Below are positions 47,569 through 60,000 of a stretch of 64,000 bases of DNA, in pieces. Under the pieces are notes generated by a model. That model was not told where the DNA came from, did no database searches, and saw only the letters and a program-made list of their open reading frames with translations. Source of the DNA: Petrosia ficiformis (Eukaryota; Porifera; Demospongiae; Haplosclerida; Petrosiidae); contig OX345640.1 in NCBI GenBank assembly GCA_947044365.1, positions 925,001-989,000 on the forward strand, given 5' to 3'. The first letter of the stretch is position 1; each line of letters starts with the position of its first letter. The translations under genes were made by a program, and so were the position numbers.

Positions 47569-49366
47569 TGTATGTATGTATGTATGTATGTATAATATTA
47601 TGTATGTATGTATGTACATGTATGCATATATGTATGTGTGTATGTATGTATGTATGTATGTATGTATGTATGTATGTATGTATGTATGTATGTATGTATG
47701 TATGTACGTATGTATGTATGTATAATATTGTGTATGTATGTATTATATTATGTATGTATGTATGTACATGTATGCATGTATGTATGTGTGTATGTATGTA
47801 TGTATATATGCATGTATGTATGTATGTATGTATGTATATTTGTATGCATGTATGTATTATATTATGAATGTATGTATGTATGTATGTATAAATGTGCATA
47901 TGTACATAATGCTATGTATCGTACATGTAAGTACATATGTATGTATGTGCATATGTACATGTACATATGTATATGTACATACATACATAATGTATATAAA
48001 ATAATACACACATACTCCTCCGTACTGTCCATTACTTACCATACAGTATAATTAGCAGGGTTACAATAATACACACATACTCCTCCATACTGTCCATTAC
48101 TTACCATACAGTATAATTAGCAGGGTTATAATAATACACACATACTCCTCCATACTGTCCATTACTTACCATACAGTATAATTAGCAGGGTTACAATAAT
48201 ACACACATACTCCTCCATACTGTCCATTACTTACCATACAGTATAATTAGCAGGGTTACAATAATACACACATACTCCTCTATACTGTCCATTACTTACC
48301 ATACAGTATAATTAGCAGGGTTACAATAATACACACATACTCCTCCATACTGTCCATTACTTACCATACAGTATAATTAGCAGGGTTACAATAATACACA
48401 CATACTCCTCCATACTGTCCATTACTTACCATACAGTATAATTAGCAGGGTTATAATAATACACACATACTCCTCCATACTGTCCATTACTTACCATACA
48501 GTATAATTAGCAGGGTTACAATAATACACACATACTCCTCTATACTGTCCATTACTTACCATACAGTATAATTAGCAGGGTTACAATAATACACACATAC
48601 TCCTCCATACTGTCCATTACTTACCATACAGTATAATTAGCAGGGTTACAATAATACACACATACTCCTCTATACTGTCCATTACTTACCATACAGTATA
48701 ATTAGCAGGGTTACAATAATACACACATACTCCTCCATACTGTCCATTACTTACCATACAGTATAATTAGCAGGGTTACAATAATACACACATACTCCTC
48801 CATACTGTCCATTACTTACCATACAGTATAATTAGCAGGGTTACAATAATACACACATACTCCTCTATACTGTCCATTACTTACCATACAGTATAATTAG
48901 CAGGGTTACAATCAATGGCGTCAGTAGTGAGGTCTAATACTCTTTGACTCTTTTCACCTGATCTTAAAACTGCTCGCATGTATCCATAAACGTCTTTAAC
49001 TAGAAAAATACAGTATGTATGTAATTATATATATGAATGTATGACTGTATGTATATATATATATATATATATATAGTATGATGGTGACATCATCCCTTTG
49101 ATGTGGTGATATTGTATATAGACCTTCCATGTGCATACTATGCAGGAGATGTCACCATCATACAATATATTGTATATAGTATGCTAATAGGTCCTATATA
49201 CTGAATATAGGACCTTTGTTTTGTGTCCTTGGATGTGATATAGCTCTCGCAGGCTCGGGCTATATCACATCCTCAGGTCCTATATTTTGTATATAGGACT
49301 ATTAGCATACTATATATATTATATATATTATATATATATAACATATACAGTGTATATATATATAAT

Positions 49367-49406
<40 letters not shown>

Positions 49407-49599
49407 TATATAATATATATATATAAATTATATATATATATATATATATAACACTATACAAATCCTTACATTTTTCTGTGTATGCAATTCTAACAACAGG
49501 ATTAGGTCCATCATCTTGAGGTAATGGTTGGACATCCTTCCACTCAGGCCTTGCGCTGTAATAGATGTATTCTTCACTGTTATATTCTTCTTCTGACAT
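43522..49599 (-). CDS. FNTA: Protein farnesyltransferase / geranylgeranyltransferase I alpha subunit
   Basis: Seven exons: 49599–49470, 48999–48885, 47506–47402, 47352–47080, 45855–45793, 45163–44998, 43656–43522; 328 residues, in frame throughout. Carries the prenyltransferase alpha repeats, each with the N-x-x-x-W signature: [24 protein letters not shown] followed by QHRQW, and [12 protein letters not shown]. The alpha subunit pairs with a beta subunit to attach farnesyl or geranylgeranyl groups to CaaX proteins; both enzymes share this subunit. The N-terminus ([14 protein letters not shown]) is acidic and shorter than in vertebrates. Exon 2's 3' end and donor are repeated 13 more times in the following intron, and the donor region of exon 45855–45793 is also duplicated. 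Divergent from RPP30. Confidence 0.96.
43715..44165. mobile_element. About 450-bp long-hairpin MITE
   Basis: Two arms of about 200 bp are near reverse complements, each with tgtgtatgtcaaatttcaat, attaaccttatgacattaaa and tacatataaagtcatcacat, joined by a loop with ttcacattaatgatgacctc. No coding capacity. It is the most complete copy of the family, in the spacer/last intron region of FNTA. Confidence 0.8.
44480..44885 (+). repeat. Tandemly duplicated tRNA-derived SINE
   Basis: Two successive copies share agagttagtaacagc and aagctagtcaagtctttgag. Each ends in a tRNA-like head (TAGCTGAGACGGTAAGAGTG; GGCTCAGATGGTAAGAGTGC) and the second has a B-box GGGTTCAATCTG. In the FNTA intron before the exon 44998–45163. 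Confidence 0.55.
45415..45792. repeat. About 120-bp repeat carrying FNTA splice-donor sequence, three copies
   Basis: Units share ctgattctctaaccaatgta, gttatgtgagatatgatgta and gactataaacttac. The last copy ends exactly at the FNTA exon 45793 donor (…actataaaacttac). In the other two the same GTAAGTTTATAG is followed by CA repeats instead of exon. Confidence 0.8.
45905..46668. repeat. 47-bp minisatellite, 16 copies
   Basis: Unit atagtttagtatataatata + tatagtacatttagtatatc + aataatt, with t/c and a/t variants, in an FNTA intron. Very homogeneous. Confidence 0.95.
47510..47998. repeat. ATGT tetranucleotide microsatellite
   Basis: About 490 bp of (ATGT)n with ATAATATT interruptions, starting 4 bp beyond the FNTA exon 47402–47506 acceptor and running into the 65-bp array. 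Confidence 0.95.
48000..48905. repeat. 65-bp array of FNTA exon-2 end plus splice donor, 14 units
   Basis: caggg recurs every 65 bp from 48060 to 48905. On the minus strand each unit carries the last 21 bases of FNTA exon 2 (encoding PANYTVW) followed by GTAAGTAATGG. The unit at 48885–48905 is the real exon end; the 13 others are intronic decoys differing by one or two bases. Continuing past the real donor in frame meets TAA at once. Confidence 0.95.
49079..49165. mobile_element. Small hairpin repeat
   Basis: Arms tatgatggtgacatc and gatgtcaccatcata enclose about 55 bp. In FNTA intron 1, directly beside a second palindrome. Confidence 0.6.
49173..49315. mobile_element. Palindromic MITE
   Basis: Outer arms tatagtatgctaatagg… and complement, and a GC-richer inner pair ggatgtgatatagc / gctatatcacatcc around tctcgcaggctcgg. 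Non-coding, followed by (AT)n to 49450. Confidence 0.75.
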
Positions 49600-49654
49600 G
49601 ACAATTAGATACAGTAAACCACGCCCACCCACGTGGCGTACTTTTGCAGCAACA
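49600..49654. promoter_or_regulatory. 55-bp bidirectional promoter core, FNTA / RPP30
   Basis: Only 55 bp separate the FNTA ATG (49599, −) and the RPP30 ATG (49655, +). The spacer contains CCACCCACGTG (49625–49635) with an E-box and is unusually GC-rich for the window. Both 5' UTRs must be very short or overlap. Confidence 0.6.
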
Positions 49655-50426
49655 ATGGAAATCAAATCTTGTTACACAGATTTAAAAGTCACTGCTTCTG
49701 GGAAGAAGTTGGATGAACTTCTGGAAACTGCTGCAAAATGTGAGTATTATTTTCTTTTGTTATTATAAAGACCTATTGATAAACCAAGTCTTCATAACTT
49801 CACCTAATATTGGTTTGTGAAGAAGTCTATACTCTAAATTATGATGTGATGACTTTATATGCACTGTAGTGTATAGTTTAATGTCATAAGGTTAATACAT
49901 GATTATACTGTAACTCAATAATGAAGCAATGGATTGAAATGTGACATACACAAAAAAGAACGGGAAGGACTATTATATGAAAATGGTACAAGTAAAAAGA
50001 TTGTTAGCCATTCCAAACTAAAGTTATGAAAATTATTCTGAGGTCATGGTGAAAGTGAACGACCTTTAGGGAACAAGAATCACATGAAATCATGTGCCTG
50101 ATGAACTCAATTTATTTATAGTGAAATGATATATGCATACATAAATAGATGCATTATTTAATCTTATAGTGGGATACAGGAGAGTTGCTCTTGATACAGA
50201 ATTGGATTTAACGTCCAGGAAAACCCAACCACCTTTGGCAAAGGTTCTTGCTGATATGATAGAACAGGCAAATGTTCCTAACGAAGTGAGACTGGAAGTT
50301 ATATCTATTCTATATTACTAGTTATATTTATTTTCCCCTAATAATTATTTTACTGATGTTTAGTTGGAAGTACTAAAGAGGATAACGATATCTGTGAATG
50401 AAGTGAACTTGTTACAGTCTGTTCGA

Positions 50427-50482
<56 letters not shown>

Positions 50483-50512
50483 AGGAGGTAGAGAGAGAGA
50501 AGGAGGGAGAGG

Positions 50513-50567
<55 letters not shown>

Positions 50568-52873
50568 AGGGAGGGAGGGAGGGAGGGAGTATTACACATT
50601 ATGGTCTAACATCTTTTTAAATTTATATTATAGGGGTCTCCTGTACTACAAGACTACGATTTGATCGCTATCAAAACCAGAGACGAAAAAGTGTTTCAGG
50701 TTGAAACCTAATATTTTATAACTCATTGACCCTTATTATACATGTACACCCATTTCCAGAGCTTCAAAAACCATACAATCTTGTCATATAGCATGCTTTA
50801 GAAGTCATACGGCCCATGTTAATGATTTGTAATTAATCTCATGTATATATATTATAATAGGCCTGTTGTTCCTCTATAACAACTGATATAGTTTCATTAG
50901 AGTTAGGTGAAAGATTAGATTTTAACTTTAGAAGATCGCAAGTAACACAGGTGAGATATTTGTCATTACTAATCTATTAGTCACTTATCTCATTATTTAG
51001 ATAATATCAAGAGGATCTATGTTTGAAATATGTTACACTCCTGCTATACGAGGTTAGGTAAGAGTATATTAAACACTAGAGGTCCCAGTCCAATTCCATT
51101 AAAGGATAGATTGATTCCCATACCTGCATAACCATAGATAGATGTAGTGGATAGAGGCTGGACTGCTAGACTAAGATAGATCTATAATGTACATGTTGTA
51201 CTGTGAATAAATTGAAAATGTACATATACATCATAGAATGCATACACTGTACTGAGATAGAAATATAATCTATGGATATTATTATAATTATCTCTTTTAT
51301 AGATCAAACTGCTCGTAGACATACAATAGCAAATTCTATCCATCTTGTTACATTTTCAAAAGGAAAGGTATTGTGTAAATTTGTAGTAACCATGGCAACA
51401 TTAATATCTTTAACTTCAGGGAATTATAGTCAGTAGTGGAGCGGAGAAGGTATGTATATATGTATTATTATGTAATACATGATATATTTGTATGTATAAT
51501 TATGTGTATATATATGCATGTATTACCTGTGTATTACATGTATTACATGTATATATCCTTCACGCATTTGTCATTCTTTTCAGAGTATTGATTTACGAGG
51601 ACCACTAGATATAATCAACCTGTATCCTATTATCAAACAGGGTCTAGAGATTTAAATAACTCCAGAACCAGTAGGGTTGTATATACTGATATTCCACATT
51701 TCTTTACATATATGGTTTTGTCAGATGTCATTTATTTGGTTTGAAGACTGAACAATGCAAAACCTGTATAACTAGTAATTGTAGACAAGTTCTTGTACAT
51801 TCCAGTGAGTTCTAATAGAGTAAAACCATATCATTTAGAATTAATTAACTTACCTGTCACATTCATCATGACCTCATAAAAATGTTCATAACGTTAGTTT
51901 TTGAATGACCAACAATGTTTTCACAAACACCATTTTCATATAATTTTCCTTTCTGTGTATGTCAAATTTCAATACTATTGAGTTACAATATAATCATGTA
52001 TTAATCTTATGACATTAAACTATACACTATAGTACATATAAAGTCATCACATGTAATATGAACAGAAATTATATTGGTGTTCTCCACAGAAAATAAAAGT
52101 AGAATGTAAGGACCTATTTTAGTGTGATCAGTGTGATGTATGTATCATCATGCTAATTAGGGGTAAAGGGACACTATATTTCAACTCAGTATAAGTAAAC
52201 CAGGGCAGTGGAATTGAAGCCAAGATAAGGAATGATTCAATTCAGATTCACATTACAAATGCTTCAATTGAATTCCAGTACATTTAATGAGATTCCAATT
52301 CCATTCCAATTGCTAACAGGTAGTGTTTTAAATTTCACTACAATTCCATGCAATTCTACACCATTCCACATTAGAACAAGAAATTAACTATTTCGACTCA
52401 AACAGAATTTAACATTCAAGGACAATAAGTAAACATAAGGACTTCATCACATACAATATGTTCCTTTTCAAAAATGGAATTGCTGGGATTGTACCATTCC
52501 AAGCCAACATGCAATCCAATTCTTTTGATAGCAACAGTTACCAAGTCCACACACCCCCATTCACACTAAGTGGAACATTCCAGAATCAATTCCAATGCCC
52601 TGATGTAAACTCATAAAGGCTCAAATATTCACTGTTTGTCTTCAATCCACAGAAGGGAGAAAGGAAGTTGTTAAAGGTGTTATCTCTTGTGAGGCCATTT
52701 CAAAAGACACGACAGAAAAGCCAGAGGTTATAAAAAGGAAGAGGAACAGGGAAGAGGAACAAATGGACACAAGGAGAAAGACAGTGGATATAAAAAGGAG
52801 GAAAGCTATAGAACAGGAAGAGCAGGAAGAACAAGAAGAACAAGAACAAGAAGAGCAGGAAGAGGAGACGTGA
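49655..52873 (+). CDS. RPP30: Ribonuclease P / MRP protein subunit p30
   Basis: Eleven exons: 49655–49739, 50170–50285, 50364–50426, 50634–50699, 50861–50950, 51001–51052, 51303–51367, 51420–51449, 51584–51621, 51725–51804, 52653–52873; 301 residues, in frame throughout. TIM-barrel-like p30 fold: YTDLKV near the start, LGYRRVAL, DLIAIKTRDEKVFQACC, LDFNFRRSQV, RGSMFEICYTPAIRD, and RGPLDIINL…LFGL…CKTCITSNCRQVLVHS. The C-terminal tail is low-complexity: Lys/Arg-rich (KRKRNREEE), then long Glu/Gln runs. RPP30 belongs to the nuclear/nucleolar RNase P (tRNA 5' maturation) and RNase MRP complexes. AATAAA occurs at 52998. Convergent with the TOPAZ1-like gene. Confidence 0.95.
49800..50060. repeat. 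Copy of the dispersed 'gtcatcacatcat' repeat (reverse)
   Basis: Matches one arm of the hairpin element at 43715–44165 in opposite orientation, in RPP30 intron 1. Confidence 0.7.
50427..50592. repeat. GA-rich microsatellite
   Basis: (GA)n with GGGA units, starting right at the donor of RPP30 exon 3 (CGA|GTAAGAGAGAGA), so the repeat includes the donor's downstream bases. Confidence 0.95.
51860..52070. repeat. Copy of the dispersed 'gtcatcacatcat' repeat
   Basis: Single-arm copy in the long last intron of RPP30. The following sequence, 52180–52620, is rich in imperfect 'aattccattc' motifs and otherwise unassigned. Confidence 0.7.
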
Positions 52874-53217
52874 AAATAAGTGGCCCTTGATCTTATGAAT
52901 AATTAAATATTATATCACATTATTAACATGATAATCATATACGTACTAATGATTAAGGAATGAATGAATGAATGATTGTTAGTAAGTGATTTGGGTGAAT
53001 AAAATACACTAATTAATTAATGAATCATGAATAATTAATAAGGATAATTGATTAAATAATGAATGGCTATATGTACCTGAAAGAATAAAACTGAGTGTAA
53101 CAAAAAAACATAAAATTATAAACTATTTTTTAATAAATTTTGTTACTTTAATGAAATTGTTTGTCACAAATGCTGGAATGTGTTACCATAGCAACTTGTA
53201 TCACCATGGCAGGGTTA

Positions 53218-56200
53218 CTATTGTGAGAAGATGTGGCTAAGATCAACAGCCTTTGAATAAATTGTACAGGTGTCCATGATTTTTCTAATACTATCTTTGA
53301 TATCAGTCTCAGTCTTTTTGGTAATTACCCACCCAGAGTCACTCCCCTTGTCCTTGACATGATGATTATAAACAAGATTTATCAAGTGTGTATAATCTTC
53401 CTACAGAGTGGATATTATTTACTTTAAAACAGAAATAGTTATCAATATTATTATCGTTGTTATTATTGTCACTTCAATATTATTATTATTGTTATTATTA
53501 TTATTGTTATTATTGTCACTATAGTTATCAATATTATTATTATTGTTATTATTGTCAATATAGTTATAATATCAATATTATTATTATTGTTGCTGTTATT
53601 GTTGTTGTTATTTTTGTCAATATAGTTATATCAATATTATTATTATTGTTGCTGTTATTGTTGTCAATATTTGTTGATGTTGGTGTATTTTTAATTATTA
53701 GTAATTTTTGTTTTATAAATTGTTATTTGCTATTGTTATTATTGTTATGTCTGTTATTATTACCATTGTTGTTATGTCTGTTGTTATTACCATTGTTGTT
53801 ATGTCTGTTGTTATTACCATTGTTGTTATGTCTGTTGTTATTATTACCATTGTTGTTATGTCTGTTGTTGTTATTACCATTGTTGTTATGTCTGTTATTA
53901 TTACCATTGTTGTTATGTCTGTTGTTATTACTATTGTTATGTCTGTTGTTATTATTACCATTGTTGTTATGTCTGTCGTTATTATTACCATTGTTGTTAT
54001 GTCTGTTGTTATTACCATTGTTGTTATGTCTGTTGTTATTATTACCATTGTTGTTATGTCTGTTGTTGTTATTACCATTGTTGTTATGTCTGTTATTATT
54101 ACCATTGTTGTTATGTCTGTTGTTATTACTATTGTTATGTCTGTTGTTATTATTACCATTGTTGTTATGTCTGTTGTTATTATTACCATTGTTGTTATGT
54201 CTGTTGTTATTATTACCATTGTTGTTATGTCTGTTGTTATTATTACCATTGTTGTTATGTCTGTTGTTATTATTACCATTGTTGTTATGTCTGTTATTAC
54301 TATTGTTGTTATGTCTGTTGTTATTATTACCATTGTTGTTATGTCTGTTGTTATTATTACTATTGTTGTTATGTCTGTTATTATTATCATTGTTGTTATG
54401 TCTGTTGTTATTATTACTATTGTTGTTATGTCTGTTGTTATTATTACCATTGTTGTTCTATATATTGTTAAACATATAATGCTATTAACAGACATAACTA
54501 CATTACCTCACTCTTGAACCTCTTGGCTTGATATAATGGTTTCATTTCATCTACCACAAATTTACAAAGAACACGTTGATATTCTTTCTTTCGTACTTTA
54601 GACTTCTAAGTTCAGAAATACATGTAGATAGATAGATAAATAGATAGATAGATAGATAGATAGATAGATGGATGGATGGATGGATACATGTAGATAGATA
54701 GACAGATAGAGAGAAGATAGATAGATAGATAGATGTATGGATGTATATTTATAAACAATAAATAGATACATTAAATTAAAGTACAGTACATATATAATGA
54801 TGTATATGTAGATTTTTAGATACAATTATTAAATGGAGGGTATAAATAGATGATAGAATACATAATTTGGACACACAGAGACTAACAGACAGACCTTTTT
54901 AGGGTGATTAGAACGTGCTATAAACCATGTATTAAGAGAAGCAGAAGATACTAATAAAGCCACACATGAAGCAGGACGTATACTTCTACTGGTAATAGTT
55001 AATGGAGGACTGAACTCTGAAGTGAGGCTCTCCTCCACAGTACTTCTCAGAGCTAAAAATAATGGTTGCTATAGTTACCATGTTAAACAATGTATTTAAA
55101 TGAATTGAAAATGATTGAGATCGTGTGGAATGGTCATACATGTACATGTACATGTATGTTGTTGATTTTGAAGAAATGTGTGTAAGTGTGTTGTTATATT
55201 ATATAATTGACACTGAACATCTGGTGCTGGGAATCAGTAGAGACACCAATATCAATTATTAGTGCACCCAATATCAATTGATTATCGATAATATCAGAGG
55301 AAGTAATTAATTACTTGACAGGAAAGACCTCCCACTAATTGGCATGAAAATAGATAATTTGGGTATCATGTACCAAATACAAAACCAGTTGTAAGTTAAG
55401 TTACTAGGATGTTTTAAAAAAAAATGAATGGCTTGTACTGAATGCGCATGCACATAAGTACAAATCGATACCTGGTCACAATATCGATTATCACTAAATG
55501 TGCTATATCGATAACGATTATCGAGTCCCAACACTAGATGTATTCAGATATTTGCTTAACAGTGTTTGCCCCATAGGATGGTACCATGGCACTTCCTCAC
55601 CCTTTAGTTTGTGTACTTTCCTTTCTCCTCCCAAACAAAAAATCCTGTAATATCTATATTAGCCAAACTAACCTGATGGACACACGATTTCAAAATCATG
55701 AGTTGATGGTAATGGAAGCTTCAAGAGATGTTTTTGAAGGAGAATATTAACCTCTACCCATGTGATTCCGACAGGTAATATCAAACAGAAAGGGGAAGTC
55801 CCGCTAACATCATACCATCCAGTTTCAATTACTTTATTAGCTAAACTTTGAGCTTTTTCTTCATCGTTTTCAAGAAGACAGGCAATAGTCCTTGAGCAGA
55901 TCTCGGATCCAAGAGGGACATTCCCTTCAATCATTTTGTTGATTAGTCTAACAGATTCCTTGACTAGCTTAGCATCTAATATATTTGCTAATGCACTAAA
56001 TACTGTACGAGATACTTGTGAATGGAGGGGCTGTGGCACTGAGGGTAACAGAGCCTGCTCTAAACAGTTACAAGCATCATGGAGTTGTCCTTCTCTGACG
56101 CATTCCATTGCAAGAGCCATTAGCACCTCGACTCTTTGAGAAATTTCCTGTTCATTGCTGCCTTGAACAAACTGACATCCATCTAATACAACTATTGCGC

Positions 56201-56971
56201 CATTTAACTGATTGACCTAGGAAGAGAGAGGGAGGGGAACGGAGAGTGAGAGAAAGATAATATATAATGTGAGTTGATGTACATGTATATGTACATGTAC
56301 ATGTATGTGAGTTCAAACACTTGTACATAATTATTATACATGTATCTGTGAAAACATGTTGAATAGTTATGACCTGACTCATGACCTTGGATAGGGCTCA
56401 AACCCATGAACTTGGACAGGACTCAGCCCCCATGACCCTGTGTTTCTAGAACATTACTCTGCCAACTAAACCAACTGGTACTACTGACCTACTGTAGAAA
56501 TATTGTGCTGACTAAATTTTGATCTTTTCTCACTACTCGTCATGCTCCCCACATACAAAGTCCAGTTTCAAATATACCAGATATTCACTAGATTTATCAG
56601 ACAATGTCCTCCTATATGACTGGCTGTACCCACAACACTGCTACCCATAATCTGACTATCACAACGAATTACCTTAAGACATACTTCTACAGCTCTTAGA
56701 GCCACAGCACAAGATGAGAGAGGAGGTTTAATAGCATAAGGAGGAGGTACATTGACATAATGTATTCCATGAAGATGTAGACAATGTAAGACTAGAAATC
56801 CATCTTGCCAGGTTTGATTCTGTTTACACCATGACAATAAAGCCACACCTAGTTGTCCTATCAGCCAGAGGTCATGTGACATTAGCTCTTCGTTCTTCCC
56901 CTGTATTAAAAACAGAAACATAAGAGGATCATCTATCCACCTTCCTATCTATCTATCTATCTGTCTATCTA

Positions 56972-57015
<44 letters not shown>

Positions 57016-60000
57016 TCTATATATCTATCTATATATCTATCCATCTATTTATCTATCTATCTATCTATCATCCATCTACAGTGTGTGTTTAAGTATCTAT
57101 GTATCTACATATCTATCAATCTACATAATTATATACAATTATAATATACAATATAACCATATCTAAGTATTTATGTATAAATATATTCTATTTATCCATC
57201 AATACGTTATAAACTCACATTTCTGACTGTTTTCAGTGAAGTTACTAATTGTTCAAAACCAGTGGAAAGTTTAACAGAGCTGTGTGTAAGTGCTGAGAGA
57301 CAACATTGTAAAATCTCTTCAGAATATAACTGATCATTATTCAGACTGGATAAAATGGCAGCAACAGCCCCATATTGTCCTTGACTACCACTTTGCTAGG
57401 GAAGGGGAGATGTTGGATATGAAGACAGGGTTAAAGAATATGATATGGTTAGTGAATAATAATGATGTATTAATATTTTGATCAGTAATCCGTTATTAGA
57501 TATTATTATTTGTATCAATATCAGTTAGCTTGGAGTGATGTAATTGATATTGTACTAATAATGTCATCTATGATTATAACATCATTAATGACATTATTCA
57601 CTGGTCTGTTTGTCTGTTAGTATTAACAAGAGACAATAGAGAAGATGATGTGTCACTGGTCTGTTTGTCTGTTAGTAATCATACTTTAATAAGAGAGAAT
57701 AGAGAAGATGATGTGTCACTGGTCTTAGTTTCTTGTAGTGCACCCTCAAGAGAAAAACTGAGTCCACCACCACTATCTGACGGGCCAAGTAAAGGGCTGA
57801 CACTAATGCTACTAACACCACTTGAGGACTCCTGTGTGTGTATGTGTGTGTGTATGTGTGTATGTGTGATATGTGTACATTCATATATACTACATACATA
57901 TACACGTATACTATAACATGACTAGGGCTGGGGAAAAGGTCCAAAGGTTCCTGTTTGCCATGCATTCAAAGCTTCATTGCCACACTTCCCTTTAATGTTT
58001 GAGTATACATTGTACATACTCATACAATCTAAACGTGTGGTTAATAATGTGCTCACATTATTAAAAGAAAATTTGAGGTCATGCTGGTGGCTGCTTCTAT
58101 CCCATTTCTCAGTTCAGCGATGCTAAATCCAAGTAGAAACAGTAGCAGGAACAAGACTAGTACTCGTTATAAAGTAATAATCCAGTTTAGGAGGCTTTCT
58201 ATAGCCAATGAAGGTAAGAGCAACATTGATAAAAACTTGAGCGGATCATTAAATTTTGTTTTGTTTGTTTGTTTGTTTTTGTTGATGAAGCTCCAAATGT
58301 TGTTTTCCTACCTTTGTCCCAGTCCTACTACTACATAAATATCATATGATGCTGTAACCATGGTAACTACATGTAACAGTGATATTGATATTTAGTAAAG
58401 AATAAAAAGGCAATTGTTACCATGATAACTATGATCATCATGATAGGTACACACATACACGTACAATTTGTAACTATGGTAACATCATAGTTTATTTAGA
58501 CAAAAGCCCACATACAGTATAGTTCATAAAAAACGCTACGTAGAGTAGAGGTAATTACTCTGCAACTGCGCTCAACTGCTGCACAGTACTAGACTGCACT
58601 ACCGTCGAAGTTCGCAGTGCAGTGCACCAGTACTGCATTATAACGCAGTATTAAATAGCAATAGAGGGTGTGGCTGGCATTGAATATTTGCAGTCTATAT
58701 GCTGCAGTGTAGCTGCTTTATATCAAATGACTTGCTGTCGCAGTACAAGGTGTTGTAGAATTGCACATACAGCAGTACCTAACGTTATTTAAAGCACTTA
58801 TTGTACTCATTTTGACGTTAGTCTGGCGAGCCACGCCTCCGTTTGGAGCGACGTCGATGGGCTACTATATTGCAAACCTTTGAGCCTGCGCCACGCAGTA
58901 CTGCGTACTACTGTCGAAGTATGCTGCGTTCTTCGTTCTACTCTATGCTTTAATTCGGTGTTTACTACTGTCCTTCTACTCCACTATGTAGCGTTTTTTT
59001 TTTAATGTACTGTACATGTATATATTATATTATGTACATGTGTAGGTTATGACTACTCACCTGTCCTGTTTCGTCATTTCTTGGACTCGGGAGAGTTTTT
59101 CGAAGAGCTTTATATACACATGAAATAGCCTCACCATCTTTACCCCATCCTCTTAACTCAACAAGAACTTTCTCATAAAACTCATAATCAAAAAGTACTT
59201 TGTTCCAACTACCCTATAATAATAATAATAATAATAATAACAATAATAATAAAATTAATTAATTTTCAACATGTACATTGTCACAAACCTGTTTGACAAG
59301 TTCTGCAAGCCAAGGATAAATTTTCTCCTTACTGATATGATAGTGTAAAAGCCAATTAAGACTACTAGTTGGAGGCTAAGAGAAGAAAGTATCACTATGA
59401 ATATAAGATGTATTATACTGTAATTAAACAAAGAGGGGACACCAGCTATAGACCAAGCCCCAGACTACTAGTCGGAGGCTAAGAGAAGAAAGTATCACTA
59501 TGAATATAAGATGTATTGTAATTAAACAAAGAGGGGACACCAGCTATAGACCAAGCCCCAGACTACTAGTCGGAGGCTAAGAGAAGAAAGTATCACTATG
59601 AATATAAGATGTATTGTAATTAAACAAAGAGGGGACACCAGCTATAGACCAAGCCCCAGACTACTAGTCGGAGGCTAAGAGAAGAAAGTATCACTATGAA
59701 TATAAGATGTATTGTAATTAAACAAAGAGGGGACACAAGCTATAGACCAAGCCGCAGTCCCAGACCTATGGACCTAGACCCAGTCCCAGACCTATGGACT
59801 AGCCCCAGTCTCAGACCCATGGACATAGCCCCAGTCATAGACCTTGGCTATAAAAATAGAGTTAACAACTAAAATCCCTTTTAGTAAGGTATAGTGACTT
59901 TTAGTTAACTAAATTATAACTAAATTACAACATGTAACTATAACTAAAACCCCTTTTAGTAAGGCATCGTGACTAGTACTAAATTACAAGTCTACTACAT

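Noticed and set aside
47478..48051. Met/Tyr/Val/Cys-rich frames
   Set aside because: Translation of ATGT microsatellite; the same applies to 17825–18127 and 19692–19982.
48000..48905. CRISPR-like regular array in FNTA intron
   Set aside because: Units are directly adjacent with no unique spacers, and the sequence is derived from an exon–intron junction in a eukaryotic gene.
49366..49665. Longer FNTA N-terminus starting upstream at 49665
   Set aside because: It would need a non-ATG start and would overlap the RPP30 start. ATG 49599 fits the family and leaves the promoter free. The 3' extension of that frame into TA repeats is past the donor at 49470.
53457..54517. Long leucine-rich and Ile/Val/Thr-rich frames on both strands
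   Set aside because: Products of the 27-bp ATT/GTT minisatellite; no start context, splice support or domain.
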